A stretch of 64,000 nucleotides of DNA from Acidobacteriaceae bacterium (GTDB lineage: Bacteria; Acidobacteriota; Terriglobia; Terriglobales; Acidobacteriaceae): the NCBI GenBank assembly GCA_025360645.1, contig JANYBT010000158.1, forward strand, positions 1 to 64,000, in the 5' to 3' direction. The notes under the pieces were generated by a model. That model did not search any database, was not told the origin of the DNA, and saw nothing but the letters and a program-made list of their open reading frames with translations. The position numbers were made by a program, and so were the translations under genes. Below, in pieces: positions 1 through 8,695 of the stretch; position 1 is the stretch's first letter, and the number at the start of each line of letters is the position of its first letter.

Positions 1-75
1 ACGAATGTTCTGAGCAACAACCTGCTTTCCCTGGCGGCGGTGTTGGCGGGCGTTGCCTTGGCTCGCGTGCTGTAG
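1..75 (+). CDS. crcB: C-terminal end of CrcB-type fluoride channel (partial)
   Basis: The window opens inside a reading frame that ends at a TAG 24 codons in. The visible tail is a small hydrophobic helix of Asn, Leu, Ala, Val and Gly followed by Arg, as at the end of CrcB/Fluc fluoride channels. CrcB expels fluoride across the inner membrane as a dual-topology dimer. The next gene encodes a DUF190 protein, a common neighbour of crcB, and that is the main support for the name. Only the last helix is visible, so another small membrane protein is possible. Confidence 0.5.
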   Translation, partial: TNVLSNNLLSLAAVLAGVALARVL

Positions 76-88
76 AATTCGGAGAGCA

Positions 89-406
89 ATGGCAGCCCAG
101 GTCACAATCTATTTGAACGAAGCCGACCAGTGGCAGCGTCGGCCTCTCCACTTGGAGATGCTGCATTATTTGCGGGCACAGAACGTCTATGCGGCCACGG
201 CCTTTCACGGAGTTGGCGGGTTCCTGGGACACCAGCGAGTGGAGACCGCGCACCTGGTGGAGGCGGGCGGCAAGCTGCCGGTGATCGTGATGTTCGTGGA
301 TAGTGACGAAAATGTGGACCGCCTGTTGCCTAGCCTGAAAGAGATGGCGCCCAATCATTTGATCGTGCGCGAGAACGTCGTCTTGGTGCAGGAGAGCATT
401 GACTGA
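89..406 (+). CDS. DUF190 family protein
   Basis: This is a 105-residue soluble protein of the DUF190 family, which has a small alpha/beta (PII-like) fold and no firm biochemical role. Family features are the N-terminal strand ending in LNEADQW, the helix with HLEMLHYLRAQ, and the FHGVGGFLGH glycine loop. The ATG used here has GGAGAG just upstream. A longer TTG-start version would run back into the end of crcB and is unlikely. It lies 13 nt after crcB and its stop overlaps the TTG start of bshB1, so the three genes probably form one operon. A link to fluoride handling is only guilt by association. Confidence 0.85.
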   Translation: MAAQVTIYLNEADQWQRRPLHLEMLHYLRAQNVYAATAFHGVGGFLGHQRVETAHLVEAGGKLPVIVMFVDSDENVDRLLPSLKEMAPNHLIVRENVVLVQESID

Positions 407-1175
407 CCGCAGCGCCATTCCGCTCGATGTTCTGGCCATTGCCGCGCACCGCGACGACGTGGAGCAGACTTGTGGCGGCACGCTCTTGAAAATGGCCCAG
501 CGAGGCCACCGAACCGGGATTCTTGACCTGACGCAGGGCGAGTTGGGAACACGGGGCAGCGCGGCGGACCGGAAACGCGAAGCTGCGGAGGCGGCGCATA
601 TCTTGCAATCAGCCTGGCGTGGAGCGCTGGACATTCCCGATGGGCGAGTGGAGAACACTTGGGAGAACCGGCTGAAGGTGGCACAGGTAATCCGGGAACA
701 GCGTCCGCGGGTGGTGATCTTGCCGTATTGGAAGGGGCGGCACCCCGACCACTACACTGCGTCCGTGCTGGGGTATGAGGCTTGTTTTCTGGCCGGGCTT
801 ACCAAACTGGAGGTCGGCTCTCAGCTTGCGGCCATCGGGGCTAGTCAAGCCGGCGCCGCAGAGAACCTCCCGCCACATCGGCCGTTCAAGATTGTTTATG
901 CGACGTTGTATTACGATGTTCGGCCAACGTTTGTGGTGGATATCAGCGATCAGTTTGAGACAAGGCTGGCATCGTTGATGGCGTACAAAACGCAGTTTGC
1001 CGATCAGGAAGCCGGCAGCAGCATCTTTCCTGCCCACGCGGAAATTCGCTCGCGGGTGGAAGCCATGGCCCGATTCTACGGAATGATGGCCGGCGTCACC
1101 TACGGCGAGCCGTTCCTGCAGAAGGAAGTGGGGTTGGTGGAGGACTTGACAGCGATTCCGGTCAAGTCGATCTGA
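399..1175 (+). CDS. bshB1: Bacillithiol biosynthesis deacetylase BshB1
   Basis: This LmbE-like zinc deacetylase of 258 residues is expected to remove the acetyl group from GlcNAc-malate, the second step of bacillithiol synthesis. The metal site is visible as AHRDDVE near residue 17 and HPDH near residue 115. The usual AHPDDxE motif carries Arg in place of Pro, which I believe is common in acidobacterial members. Early helices contain the GTRGS loop typical of the BshB1 branch. It starts at TTG inside the last codons of the DUF190 gene, with CAGGAGAG upstream, implying translational coupling. A bacillithiol disulfide reductase (ypdA) at the far end of the window supports bacillithiol use by this organism. 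Confidence 0.88.
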   Translation: MTDRSAIPLDVLAIAAHRDDVEQTCGGTLLKMAQRGHRTGILDLTQGELGTRGSAADRKREAAEAAHILQSAWRGALDIPDGRVENTWENRLKVAQVIREQRPRVVILPYWKGRHPDHYTASVLGYEACFLAGLTKLEVGSQLAAIGASQAGAAENLPPHRPFKIVYATLYYDVRPTFVVDISDQFETRLASLMAYKTQFADQEAGSSIFPAHAEIRSRVEAMARFYGMMAGVTYGEPFLQKEVGLVEDLTAIPVKSI

Positions 1176-1206
1176 GCGTTCACCCAATCGGGCCACACCC
1201 CACCCG

Positions 1207-1884
1207 TTAGCGCTTCACTGCCACCGCCACTCCGTCTCGAATGGGCAAAATCGTCGTGAAGAATTCCGGCGAGGCGTACAGCGCGTGATTGAACTCGAGG
1301 ATCGCCTTGGTCTCAGCGTCCGCCGCTGCCGGGTCGGCGACGCGCCCGCTCCAGAGCGTGTTATCTGTGATGAACAGGCCGCCTTTGCGCAGTCGCGGCA
1401 CCGCCAGGCGGATGACGCGTGGGTAATCGTGCTTGTCGATGTCGTTGAAGATGATGTCGAACTCTTCTTTCTGTTCGGAGAGCAGTTCCAGCGCGTCGCC
1501 CACACGGACGGTGATGCGATCGCTGACGCCCGCCCTCTCGAAATAACCGCGCGCACGGTCGGCCTTCTTACGGTCGCCGTCGGTGTAAAACACTCGGCCT
1601 CCCTCACCCACTGCCCGCGCCCACCAGATGGTGGAGTAGCCGATGGCGGAGCCCATCTCGAACACGTTCCTGGCGCCGCTGATGAGGGCGAGTTGGTACA
1701 GCACGCGTGCCACCGCGGGTCCGACGATGGGGACCCGGTTGGCCGCCGCTTCCTCTTCCATCTCGCTGAGCACTTCGTCGCGGGCAGGTAGCAGCGAATA
1801 TACGTAGTCTTCCACAGGTCCTACAGTGATGCCACCCATGCGCCAGTAAGCCAGTGTGTTGTGATCAGGCAAAGAGTCCCCCAA
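1207..1884 (-). CDS. SAM-dependent O-methyltransferase (family 3 / CCoAOMT-like)
   Basis: This is a 225-residue class I methyltransferase of the caffeoyl-CoA/catechol O-methyltransferase type. The SAM-binding motif I is VFEMGSAIGYST, an acidic strand FYTDGD follows, and IIFNDIDKHDY plus DNTLWSGRV supply the metal and catalytic region. Such enzymes methylate vicinal hydroxyls with Mg2+, but the substrate here is unknown. The start is uncertain: the TTG used lacks a clear ribosome site, while a GGGGGA a few codons inside could serve a TTG at codon 5. The next gene to its right on the same strand is separated by 35 nt. Confidence 0.82.
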   Translation of the reverse strand: MGDSLPDHNTLAYWRMGGITVGPVEDYVYSLLPARDEVLSEMEEEAAANRVPIVGPAVARVLYQLALISGARNVFEMGSAIGYSTIWWARAVGEGGRVFYTDGDRKKADRARGYFERAGVSDRITVRVGDALELLSEQKEEFDIIFNDIDKHDYPRVIRLAVPRLRKGGLFITDNTLWSGRVADPAAADAETKAILEFNHALYASPEFFTTILPIRDGVAVAVKR

Positions 1885-1919
1885 GGAATAAGAATTGGAC
1901 TGCTGAAGACCAGCTCCGG

Positions 1920-2621
1920 CTACGAAATGGTCTGGCCGGGCGTCATTTCCACGACTTCAAATTCGGGTATCAGGTCCCGCAGTTGGCTGGGCGTGCCGGT
2001 CAGTACGGGGAACGTGCCAAAGTGCATTGGGACCACAGTCTTGACTTTGAGGAGCCTGCACGCATAGGCAGCCTCGCGGGGCGACATGGTGAAGTGGTCG
2101 CCGATGGGCAGCATGGCGATGTCGGGCGCGTACAAGTCATGGATGATGGCCATGTCGCCAAACACGTTGGTGTCGCCGGCGTGGTAGATCTTGACCCCAT
2201 TGGAGAACTCAACAACATACCCGCAGGCTTCGCCGCCATAAACCATCTGGTCGCCGTCCTGAATACCGCAGGAGTGGTCGGCATGGACCATGGTGACCTT
2301 GATATCGCCGACGGTCTGGGTGCCACCTTTGTTCATCATGGAGGTATTGGCGACACCCTTCTTTTCAAGCCAATGGCACATCTCCGGGATGGCCACCAGG
2401 GTCGGCTTATGTTTCGTCGCGATTTCGACGGCGTCGCCAATATGGTCGCCGTGGCCGTGGGTGCAGAGCATGACGTCCACTTTGCGGACCTTCTTCTCTG
2501 CCGATGGGCACATGGGATTGCCCATCACCCAGGGATCGATATAAATGGTCTTGCCCGCGGGCGTCTCGATGCGAAATGTGGCGTGGCCGAGCCAGGTCAG
2601 TTGAATGCCCTTGAGTTCCAT
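1920..2621 (-). CDS. Metal-dependent hydrolase, UPF0173 (MBL-fold) family
   Basis: This 233-residue metallo-beta-lactamase-fold protein has the dinuclear metal motif THGHGDHIGD near residue 55, a later VHADHS and HAGDTN, and a C-terminal MHFGTFP. This pattern is typical of the UPF0173/YtkL group (L-ascorbate-6-phosphate lactonase-like). The real substrate is not known. The ATG chosen has a strong GGAGG 7 nt upstream, which rules out a longer version beginning 14 codons earlier. It is read away from the HAD gene on the other strand. The intervening 110 bases must hold both promoters. Confidence 0.88.
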   Translation of the reverse strand: MELKGIQLTWLGHATFRIETPAGKTIYIDPWVMGNPMCPSAEKKVRKVDVMLCTHGHGDHIGDAVEIATKHKPTLVAIPEMCHWLEKKGVANTSMMNKGGTQTVGDIKVTMVHADHSCGIQDGDQMVYGGEACGYVVEFSNGVKIYHAGDTNVFGDMAIIHDLYAPDIAMLPIGDHFTMSPREAAYACRLLKVKTVVPMHFGTFPVLTGTPSQLRDLIPEFEVVEMTPGQTIS

Positions 2622-2731
2622 AAATGTGCCTCCAGTTGCCGAAAAAATGACAATATGACGCAACGGTCTGGTAGAACGTCACCCTCAAAGTCTATCGCAC
2701 GGTTTAGCCCGGCTGCGGCATAATCAAAGAG

Positions 2732-3466
2732 ATGACTGAACTGGCAACCAGACTCTCCCCTTTAACGGATTCCGCGCAAGAGTTCATTGATTCTGTAATG
2801 AAACTCGACCCGAAAACGGCCGTCTTTGATTGCGACGGCACCTTGTGGGCGGGGGATGCCGGCGAAAGCTTCTTCTGGTGGGAACTGGAACACGGCATGG
2901 TGTCAGATGCGGTGGTGCAGTGGGCACGGCGCCGCTATGCCAGCTACCGGGCCGGGAAGGTGTCGGAAGAGGTGATGTGCGGGGAGATGGTGACGCTCCA
3001 TCGCGGCCTGGAAGAGAGCGTGGTGAAGGAAGCGGCGGCGCGATTTTTCGAGGCGAATCTGGCCGGCGGAATCTTTCCAGAAATGCGCGAGCTGATTCAG
3101 CGGCTGCAGGCGAACGGTTGCGAGGTCTGGGTGGTTTCCGCAAGCAACCGCTGGATCATCGAGTCGGCGATGCGGCATTTCGGAATCGCGCCGGAGCGCG
3201 TGCTGGCTTCAACCGTAGAAATCGATAGCGGAATCGTAACCGATCGGCTGGTGTGCGTCCCCTCGGGCGAAGGCAAGCCACGCGCCCTTCGTGCGGCGGG
3301 CAGCAAGACTTCGGATGTTGCCTTCGGCAATTCCCGCTTCGATGCCGAAATGCTGGCGATGGCAAGGCAGGGCTTCGCAGTCAACCCGAACCCTGACCTG
3401 GAGAGAATGGCGCGGGATGGAGGCTGGACGGTGTATTATCCGGTTTCACCCAAGCGTGGGGGATGA
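2732..3466 (+). CDS. HAD-superfamily (subfamily IB) phosphatase
   Basis: This 244-residue protein belongs to the phosphoserine-phosphatase-like HAD-IB branch. Motif I is FDCDGTL, with the nucleophilic Asp at residue 33 and the acid Asp at 35. Motif II is VVSASN. In motif IV the usual GDxxxD reads GNSRFD, so one acidic metal ligand is Asn, which could alter activity. A helical cap lies between residues 45 and 130. CATAAT lies 7 nt before the ATG, and an AAAGAG also sits there, so either a leaderless or a weakly led transcript is possible. Its last 31 bases overlap the convergent IscU-like gene. The substrate is unknown. Confidence 0.8.
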   Translation: MTELATRLSPLTDSAQEFIDSVMKLDPKTAVFDCDGTLWAGDAGESFFWWELEHGMVSDAVVQWARRRYASYRAGKVSEEVMCGEMVTLHRGLEESVVKEAAARFFEANLAGGIFPEMRELIQRLQANGCEVWVVSASNRWIIESAMRHFGIAPERVLASTVEIDSGIVTDRLVCVPSGEGKPRALRAAGSKTSDVAFGNSRFDAEMLAMARQGFAVNPNPDLERMARDGGWTVYYPVSPKRGG

Positions 3467-3819
3467 GGGAGACGACTCAGCAGGCTGTTGAGGGCGTCCA
3501 ACGCCAAGTCAGCAGCGTGAGTGGAGGCTGGGGGGACGCCGCCGAGTGCATCCAATAGCTCCTGCTGGCGCAAGCTTCGCGCAGCGGCCACCGGCTTTCC
3601 CTTCACCAGCTCGGTAAGCGCACTGGCGCAGGCGATTGCCGGCACGCACCCCTTAGCGAGAAAGCGAATTTCGCTGATGACGCCACCGGCTATCTTGAGG
3701 GTGAGCTTGAGCACATCGCCGCAGGCGGGATTCTCAAGTTGCACTTCCGCGTCCGGGCTGGAAACTTCGCCAGTGTTTCGAGGATGCTGGAAGTGATCAA
3801 GGACTTGCTCGGAATACAT
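3436..3819 (-). CDS. IscU/NifU-like Fe-S cluster scaffold, divergent
   Basis: This 127-residue protein resembles IscU/SufU scaffolds, which assemble Fe-S clusters on three cysteines and an Asp. The first ligand motif NPACGD (Cys33, Asp35) and the second, KGC (Cys58), are present. The third Cys, normally in a HC pair near the C-terminus, is replaced: the corresponding stretch reads STHAADLA. An extra Cys64 follows Cys58 by six residues. The protein may therefore bind a cluster with different ligands or act as a carrier. It overlaps the 3' end of the HAD gene tail to tail. No cysteine desulfurase gene is nearby. Confidence 0.8.
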   Translation of the reverse strand: MYSEQVLDHFQHPRNTGEVSSPDAEVQLENPACGDVLKLTLKIAGGVISEIRFLAKGCVPAIACASALTELVKGKPVAAARSLRQQELLDALGGVPPASTHAADLALDALNSLLSRLPHPPRLGETG

Positions 3820-3843
3820 AACGGCATTGTAAAGGGCATTGCA

Positions 3844-4755
3844 TCAGTGGCGGGTGGAGCCGTTCTTCAGCCGGTTAAGCTCCCACCGCTTTAGGCCAGG
3901 CACGGTCGCGAAGCGCTCGGGGTGAATCGCAGCCGCCAGTGCGCGAAGGCCGCCGATCAACGTGGGAGCCGGAGTATTCAATAATTCATCGCTGATGCAG
4001 AACACCCGGCCTTGCTGAGCCGCCGTCATTCCGCTCCATCCTCGCTCAGCGACGATTTTCTCCAGCGGCACCCGGTCTCCCGCGCCACACCAAGCGGCAA
4101 TCAGGACTTCGGGATCGAGCGCAAGCACGTCCGCCGGGCTCGTCTGCTGGCCTGGCTCGCACAGAAACTTTCCGCCTGCAGCTTCCACCAATTCCGCCAC
4201 CCAGGCTTGGGACGCAATGATCGGCTTGCCCCATTCTTCACAAAAAACGCGCCGCCTACGCAAGCTGGCGGTCGCTTCGCGCATCGCTGTAATTTCCTGC
4301 TCCATGGTGTGGATGATTTCTTCTCCGCGCGCGCCGGCGCCAACCACTCCAGCGATGGCGGCGATGTCGGTATAGATGTCGGCCAGCGTTTTGGGGGCGA
4401 GACCCAGAAAGCGCGAACTTGCCTTGAGAATCTCGCCGACCGCCTTTTCCTGGTAGGGAACGGCGGCTATCACGAGGTCAGGCTTTGCAGACACGATTTC
4501 GACTGCATTCGCCGTCCAAGAGTCGTGCAGAATCAGCCGATCGCCATCGCGCACTTCCGGGACTACGTCCGCGCAATACTTGGTGCAGGCCACGACTCGT
4601 TCGAGTTCGCCCAATGCAGCTAGAATCACGGTTGCACTAGGCTGCAGGCTGACAATGCGCCGGACGGTATGCTGGGGAGCCACGGGTTTCAGTTTACATG
4701 GCGCTTTCAGTTCGACCGAGCCCACGAAGCAACCGAGAGAACCTGCGGTGGTCAC
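3844..4755 (-). CDS. Cobalamin-binding-like (BtuF-type, helical-backbone) protein
   Basis: This protein of up to 303 residues resembles periplasmic-binding proteins for cobalamin or metal chelates. The core begins VRRIVSLQPSAT, then has the two-lobe pattern with KPDLVIA and an interlobe helix. A late DPEVLIAAWCG segment is typical of BtuF-like proteins. No signal peptide or lipobox is seen, and no permease or ATPase genes are adjacent. It may be a cytosolic corrinoid-binding protein, as annotated in several acidobacteria. The GTG start is uncertain: the first 28 residues are not conserved-looking and overlap the upstream region of the divergent NUDIX gene. Confidence 0.7.
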   Translation of the reverse strand: MTTAGSLGCFVGSVELKAPCKLKPVAPQHTVRRIVSLQPSATVILAALGELERVVACTKYCADVVPEVRDGDRLILHDSWTANAVEIVSAKPDLVIAAVPYQEKAVGEILKASSRFLGLAPKTLADIYTDIAAIAGVVGAGARGEEIIHTMEQEITAMREATASLRRRRVFCEEWGKPIIASQAWVAELVEAAGGKFLCEPGQQTSPADVLALDPEVLIAAWCGAGDRVPLEKIVAERGWSGMTAAQQGRVFCISDELLNTPAPTLIGGLRALAAAIHPERFATVPGLKRWELNRLKNGSTRH

Positions 4756-4787
4756 GGAGGTGTGGCGGCGCGGGCACAGCTCCGTGC

Positions 4788-4799
4788 TACACTTTGGCC
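4788..4799 (+). promoter_or_regulatory. Putative -10 element (TACACT) abutting the NUDIX start
   Basis: TACACT is followed by exactly 6 nt and then the TTG proposed as the NUDIX start. No purine-rich ribosome site precedes that TTG. The arrangement matches other starts in this window with a -10-like hexamer 6 nt from the initiation codon. No convincing -35 is visible, so support rests on the repeated geometry. Confidence 0.35.
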
Positions 4800-5279
4800 T
4801 TGCCCGACCAGCAATCAGTCACCGAGAAGCTGCAGCGGCGGCTTTTTGGCGTCATCGCGAGGACCTGCTTCTTCCTCTATGGGCACTTCCCTTTTCTCGG
4901 ACCCCTGGACGCGTCGATTGCAATTATTGAGCGAGATGGGCTCCTGCTGGTGGTGAATCGCGCCGACGGGCGGGGGCTATGTTTTCCGGGAGGGCTGGCA
5001 TTGCGCAAGGAAGATCCGCTGGAAACACTGCGGCGGGAGGTAGTGGAAGAGACTGGGCTCAAGATTGAGGCGGCCGAGTGGAGGCTGAAGTATTTCTCCA
5101 ACAGCGACATTCCCTGCAATACCAACGTGTATGAAGTGGTAGTGAGCGGTGGGGAACGTGGCTCGTGGGAGGGGCTGCTGGAGTGGGTGACGCTGGAGGA
5201 ACTGCAACAACGCCTTATAGTGCCCCAGCGGCCTGTGTTGGAGTACCTAGGCGGGCGCCACAGCGAGACGAGCCATTAG
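4800..5279 (+). CDS. NUDIX hydrolase
   Basis: This protein of about 159 residues contains a complete Nudix box, fitting G-x5-E-x7-RE-U-x-EE-x-G-U and ending REVVEETGL. Nudix enzymes hydrolyse nucleoside diphosphates linked to another moiety using Mg2+ held by the EE pair. The strand before the box (AIIERDGLLLVVNR) and the PGG turn fit the family. I favour the TTG start 6 nt after TACACT. An upstream in-frame ATG at 4698 would add 34 low-complexity residues and overlap the divergent BtuF-like gene. The substrate cannot be inferred. Confidence 0.8.
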   Translation: MPDQQSVTEKLQRRLFGVIARTCFFLYGHFPFLGPLDASIAIIERDGLLLVVNRADGRGLCFPGGLALRKEDPLETLRREVVEETGLKIEAAEWRLKYFSNSDIPCNTNVYEVVVSGGERGSWEGLLEWVTLEELQQRLIVPQRPVLEYLGGRHSETSH

Positions 5280-5335
5280 ACCGGTCCGGGAACGATCTCC
5301 CTACGATCCCATTGTCTAAGCAATCGTACCGCCAA

Positions 5336-8300
5336 CTATTGTCCCGTCCCGGATAATGCCACTTCCTGCGGAGACGAACCGGCGTTGTAGGTGAAGGTAA
5401 AAGCGCCGCTGACCGCACCGGTGGTCGCAGGATTGAATTGCACGCCCAGAGTGCAGGTGCTGTTGGCCGGCACCGATGCTCCGCACGGCAGAGAACCTCC
5501 GGTGACGGAGAGATACTGCCCACTGGCGGCCACACTGGTGATGGGCACCGCGGTCGTCTGATTGTTGCTGATGGTGATCACCTGAACCGCGCTGGTGGTT
5601 CCGACTGCGACGGTGCCAAAGCCCAGCGAAGCGGGGGAAAGAGTCACGGCCAATACTCCGGTACCGCTCAAGTTCACGATTTGCGTTCCCACGCTGGCTC
5701 CGGTCAAAGTCACGGTCAAGCCGCCAGTGATAGAACCAAACACCGCGGGAGTAAACGTGACGGTCACGGTACACTTCGCATTTGGGGCCAGCGTGCCGTT
5801 GCAGGAACCATTGCCAGTGTTGCTCACGGTATATTGCCCGGAGGCCGACACTCCGGTAAAGGTGATGGTGCTACCACTCACGTTCTTGATTGAGACCGTC
5901 TTGCTGGCACTGGTCGTGTTCAGCACAACGTTGCCAAAGTTCGCCGATGCCGGGGAGAAGGAAAGCGGCACGGTTCCTCCACCCGATCCGCTGCCCGAGA
6001 GGGCGCCAACCGCCGGAGATCCAGCTCCAGTGTAGGCCACGGTCACAGCGCCCTTAATCGTGCCGGTGTAGGTTGGGCTGAAGGTCACGGCCAGGTTACA
6101 GGTCGAGTTGGGAGCCAGGGTTGCGCCACAAGGATTCGAGGCCGCTGTCACCAGGCCGTAATCGCCACTCACCGAGATCGCCGGATTCATCGAAGAACTT
6201 TGATTATTGGTCAAAACCATGTTCTGTGACGGGCTGGTGGTCCCGACCGTGGTGAATCCGAAGGTGACAGTGGTCAGGGTCACGGGCACAAGTGCGTTTC
6301 CGGACAAAGCCGCTACGTGCGGGGAGCCGATTCCGGTGTCGTTAATGGTGATGGCACCGGAGATGGAAGCAATCACCGTGGGGGTGAAAGTCACGGTGAT
6401 GCTACAACTGGCGGCGGGCGCGAGCACCACTCCTGCGCAGGAATCGGTCTCGCCGAAGTTTCCGCTCGCGGTCACAGAATTCACCGTCACGTTGGCCGCG
6501 CCGGAGTTGGTCACGGTCAAGTTCTGACCGGCGCTGGTGGTGTTCACCACTTGGTTGCCAAAGCTCAGCGCGCCCGGTGAAACGATGAGCGAGAGATTCG
6601 TTCCGGTCCCGCTCAGGCTCGCGGTTTGGGGGCTGTTGCCGGCGTTGTCAGTGACGGTCAGGGTGCCGCTGCGAGACCCGCTGGCGGACGGACTAAAACT
6701 CACATTGACGGTGCAAGTGCCACCCGCCGGTACCGTTCCGCAATTATTGGTCTGGCTGAAGTCCCTGCTGGCGGTCACCGCACTCACGCTCAAACTGGTA
6801 GTCATGCCATTGGTCAGGACCACGGCTTGGGGCGAACTCGTCGTACCCACTTGCTGAGTTCCGAAGCCGACGCTTCCGGTCGAGAGAGTGACCGAGGGAG
6901 CGGTGCAGGTCGGGTACTTGAAGGAAAGGATGCGCGTGCTCCAGGTCTTCACTCCATCGGTCTTGTAGTACTGGTTGCTGTACCAGAAAGTGCAATCGTC
7001 AATGGGATCCAGGCTGAGGCTGGTGTAGTCGCCCCAACGGTAATTGCCGGTGGTCTCGCTCCCCCCGCCGGTCAGGGCTATGACCTCAGGTTCCATCGTG
7101 CCCAAAGGATCCGATGCCAGCCGTCCGGTATACGCGACGGAAGGACGCATGGTGCCGCTGGAAAGGCTATAGCCGATGGCGATGTCGCCCGCTTGATCCA
7201 TGGCCGCCGAGCCCATCCAGCGCCAATTGGAGTCTGGCGAAAAAGTTCCGGACTGATACACTACCGGCCCGGTTCCGGGGCTGCGGATCTCATACCAGCG
7301 GACTCCGGAGGGCGAGCCCACCGAGTGTGTCACCACCAGAGCCTCATGGCCATCACTGAAATGCCGATAGGCCAATCGGTACATCAAGCGGTCGGCCAGG
7401 GAGTCTATCTGTTGCGTCGTGTTCAGTTGAGGAACGCAAGCCCCGCCACTGCAGGCTGCGGTAAAGGCTGCCACTGGGATGTTCACTGGGCCGGTAAAGG
7501 TCGAATTGCCTGGGTTTTGGAAATCCGCATGGAACTGCCAAATATTCAGCGCGTTGGGCCCAAAGTTCATGAAATAGTTCGGAGAACCGGCGGGAGGAGC
7601 GACCGATCCATCCAAATCGCTGGGCAGTAGATTGATATAGGAGGAACTGGGCTGAAAACAGACCGCCGCAGCAGCAGCGCCGGTCAACATGGCATTGCGA
7701 TCCAGGGCGCAGGCGGTGGCGATCACCGTGCCTCCCTGCAGTTGGTTGATGGACATGTAATAACCGTCGCTCCAGACTCCGAGTTTGGGATAGTCGGGAA
7801 ATCCGGAGGTCAATTCGAACGCGTAACGGTTGTAGCTGCCGGTGGCGTCGGAAGTGGTGGAAACGGCCACGCACAGGTAGAACGGGCCGCCGATGGGGAC
7901 GGCGTGCTGCGTCATGACCCAGCGGCCTGCCGCTTTGTCATACTGCACGACGGGGTCGCCGTTGTTCGTGCTCTGGCAAGAGCCGCCGAAGTTGCTCCAC
8001 AAAGTGTTTCCGTTGACCGGCCCGTATTGCAAGGCTCCAGTGGTCTTGTTGTACACCGCGTACTGAGTGTTGACCCACTGCACCACCTGAGTGGCGCCGA
8101 CTGCCACATTGGTATCGGAAACCGCCCACCCTTTGCTAGCGACGCCATCAAAACTCAGGCCGAGCGTGGGTTGGAGGCTCGACAACGAAGCGGCGTGGGA
8201 AAAACCGTTTTGCAGAACCGGATCGTTCTGCGGGGGCTGCGAAGCCAGTCGGGCCGAGCGAGGAGTCTCCGGCTTGACCTCAGCCTCGGACCGGTCGGGC

Positions 8301-8509
8301 TCGACCGCATCCTCGACTTCACCCTCCGCGGAAGAACTTATACCGGCGGGTGCGTAGTCACGAATCGGCTTCGAAGTATCGTGACCGATCGCACGCACCA
8401 CTCGCGGCGCTGGGCGAACGGGGACTGCATTCGCCGTACCCGTCAATAGCGCGGCGATCCACAATACTCCAGCGGCGAAGGCAAAGCGGTTAGCAGAAAA
8501 CAATCGCAC
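5336..8509 (-). CDS. Secreted choice-of-anchor D repeat protein
   Basis: This large exported protein of 1,057 residues has a signal peptide ending near TANA (residues 1-28). Residues of about 100-530 form a Trp/Gly-rich beta domain with no motif I can name. From about 540 to the end there are five tandem repeats of roughly 100 residues. Each opens with a variant of SPxSLxFGxxxVGTTS and contains a Cys pair around xNSTC. These are the ASH/choice-of-anchor D immunoglobulin-like domains abundant in Acidobacteria. The repeats probably display the N-terminal domain at the cell surface. An AAGAGG lies 5 nt before the TTG at codon 3, which may be the true start instead of the annotated GTG. Function is unknown. 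Confidence 0.85.
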   Translation of the reverse strand: MRLFSANRFAFAAGVLWIAALLTGTANAVPVRPAPRVVRAIGHDTSKPIRDYAPAGISSSAEGEVEDAVEPDRSEAEVKPETPRSARLASQPPQNDPVLQNGFSHAASLSSLQPTLGLSFDGVASKGWAVSDTNVAVGATQVVQWVNTQYAVYNKTTGALQYGPVNGNTLWSNFGGSCQSTNNGDPVVQYDKAAGRWVMTQHAVPIGGPFYLCVAVSTTSDATGSYNRYAFELTSGFPDYPKLGVWSDGYYMSINQLQGGTVIATACALDRNAMLTGAAAAAVCFQPSSSYINLLPSDLDGSVAPPAGSPNYFMNFGPNALNIWQFHADFQNPGNSTFTGPVNIPVAAFTAACSGGACVPQLNTTQQIDSLADRLMYRLAYRHFSDGHEALVVTHSVGSPSGVRWYEIRSPGTGPVVYQSGTFSPDSNWRWMGSAAMDQAGDIAIGYSLSSGTMRPSVAYTGRLASDPLGTMEPEVIALTGGGSETTGNYRWGDYTSLSLDPIDDCTFWYSNQYYKTDGVKTWSTRILSFKYPTCTAPSVTLSTGSVGFGTQQVGTTSSPQAVVLTNGMTTSLSVSAVTASRDFSQTNNCGTVPAGGTCTVNVSFSPSASGSRSGTLTVTDNAGNSPQTASLSGTGTNLSLIVSPGALSFGNQVVNTTSAGQNLTVTNSGAANVTVNSVTASGNFGETDSCAGVVLAPAASCSITVTFTPTVIASISGAITINDTGIGSPHVAALSGNALVPVTLTTVTFGFTTVGTTSPSQNMVLTNNQSSSMNPAISVSGDYGLVTAASNPCGATLAPNSTCNLAVTFSPTYTGTIKGAVTVAYTGAGSPAVGALSGSGSGGGTVPLSFSPASANFGNVVLNTTSASKTVSIKNVSGSTITFTGVSASGQYTVSNTGNGSCNGTLAPNAKCTVTVTFTPAVFGSITGGLTVTLTGASVGTQIVNLSGTGVLAVTLSPASLGFGTVAVGTTSAVQVITISNNQTTAVPITSVAASGQYLSVTGGSLPCGASVPANSTCTLGVQFNPATTGAVSGAFTFTYNAGSSPQEVALSGTGQ

Positions 8510-8695
8510 CTCTTAGAAAAATAGACCCTTATCGCGGTGGCAGTTTCGCGGGGAGAACAGCGTCGTTCGAAACCTTGGGCCTCGAACAAGGATTTCCTTA
8601 ATTCTGGCTGGTGGGAGGAGGAAAGTCAAGAAACATCGCAGGTTCGCAGTAGCCCGTTCGTGCCATGCCGCCGCTTTCCCAAAGGCTTCACGGGT

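Noticed and set aside
4012-4623. A 203-codon open frame opposite the cobalamin-binding-like gene
   Set aside because: It lies fully antisense to a protein with clear family motifs, has no ribosome site, and its composition (His, Arg and Ser-rich) is that of a shadow frame.
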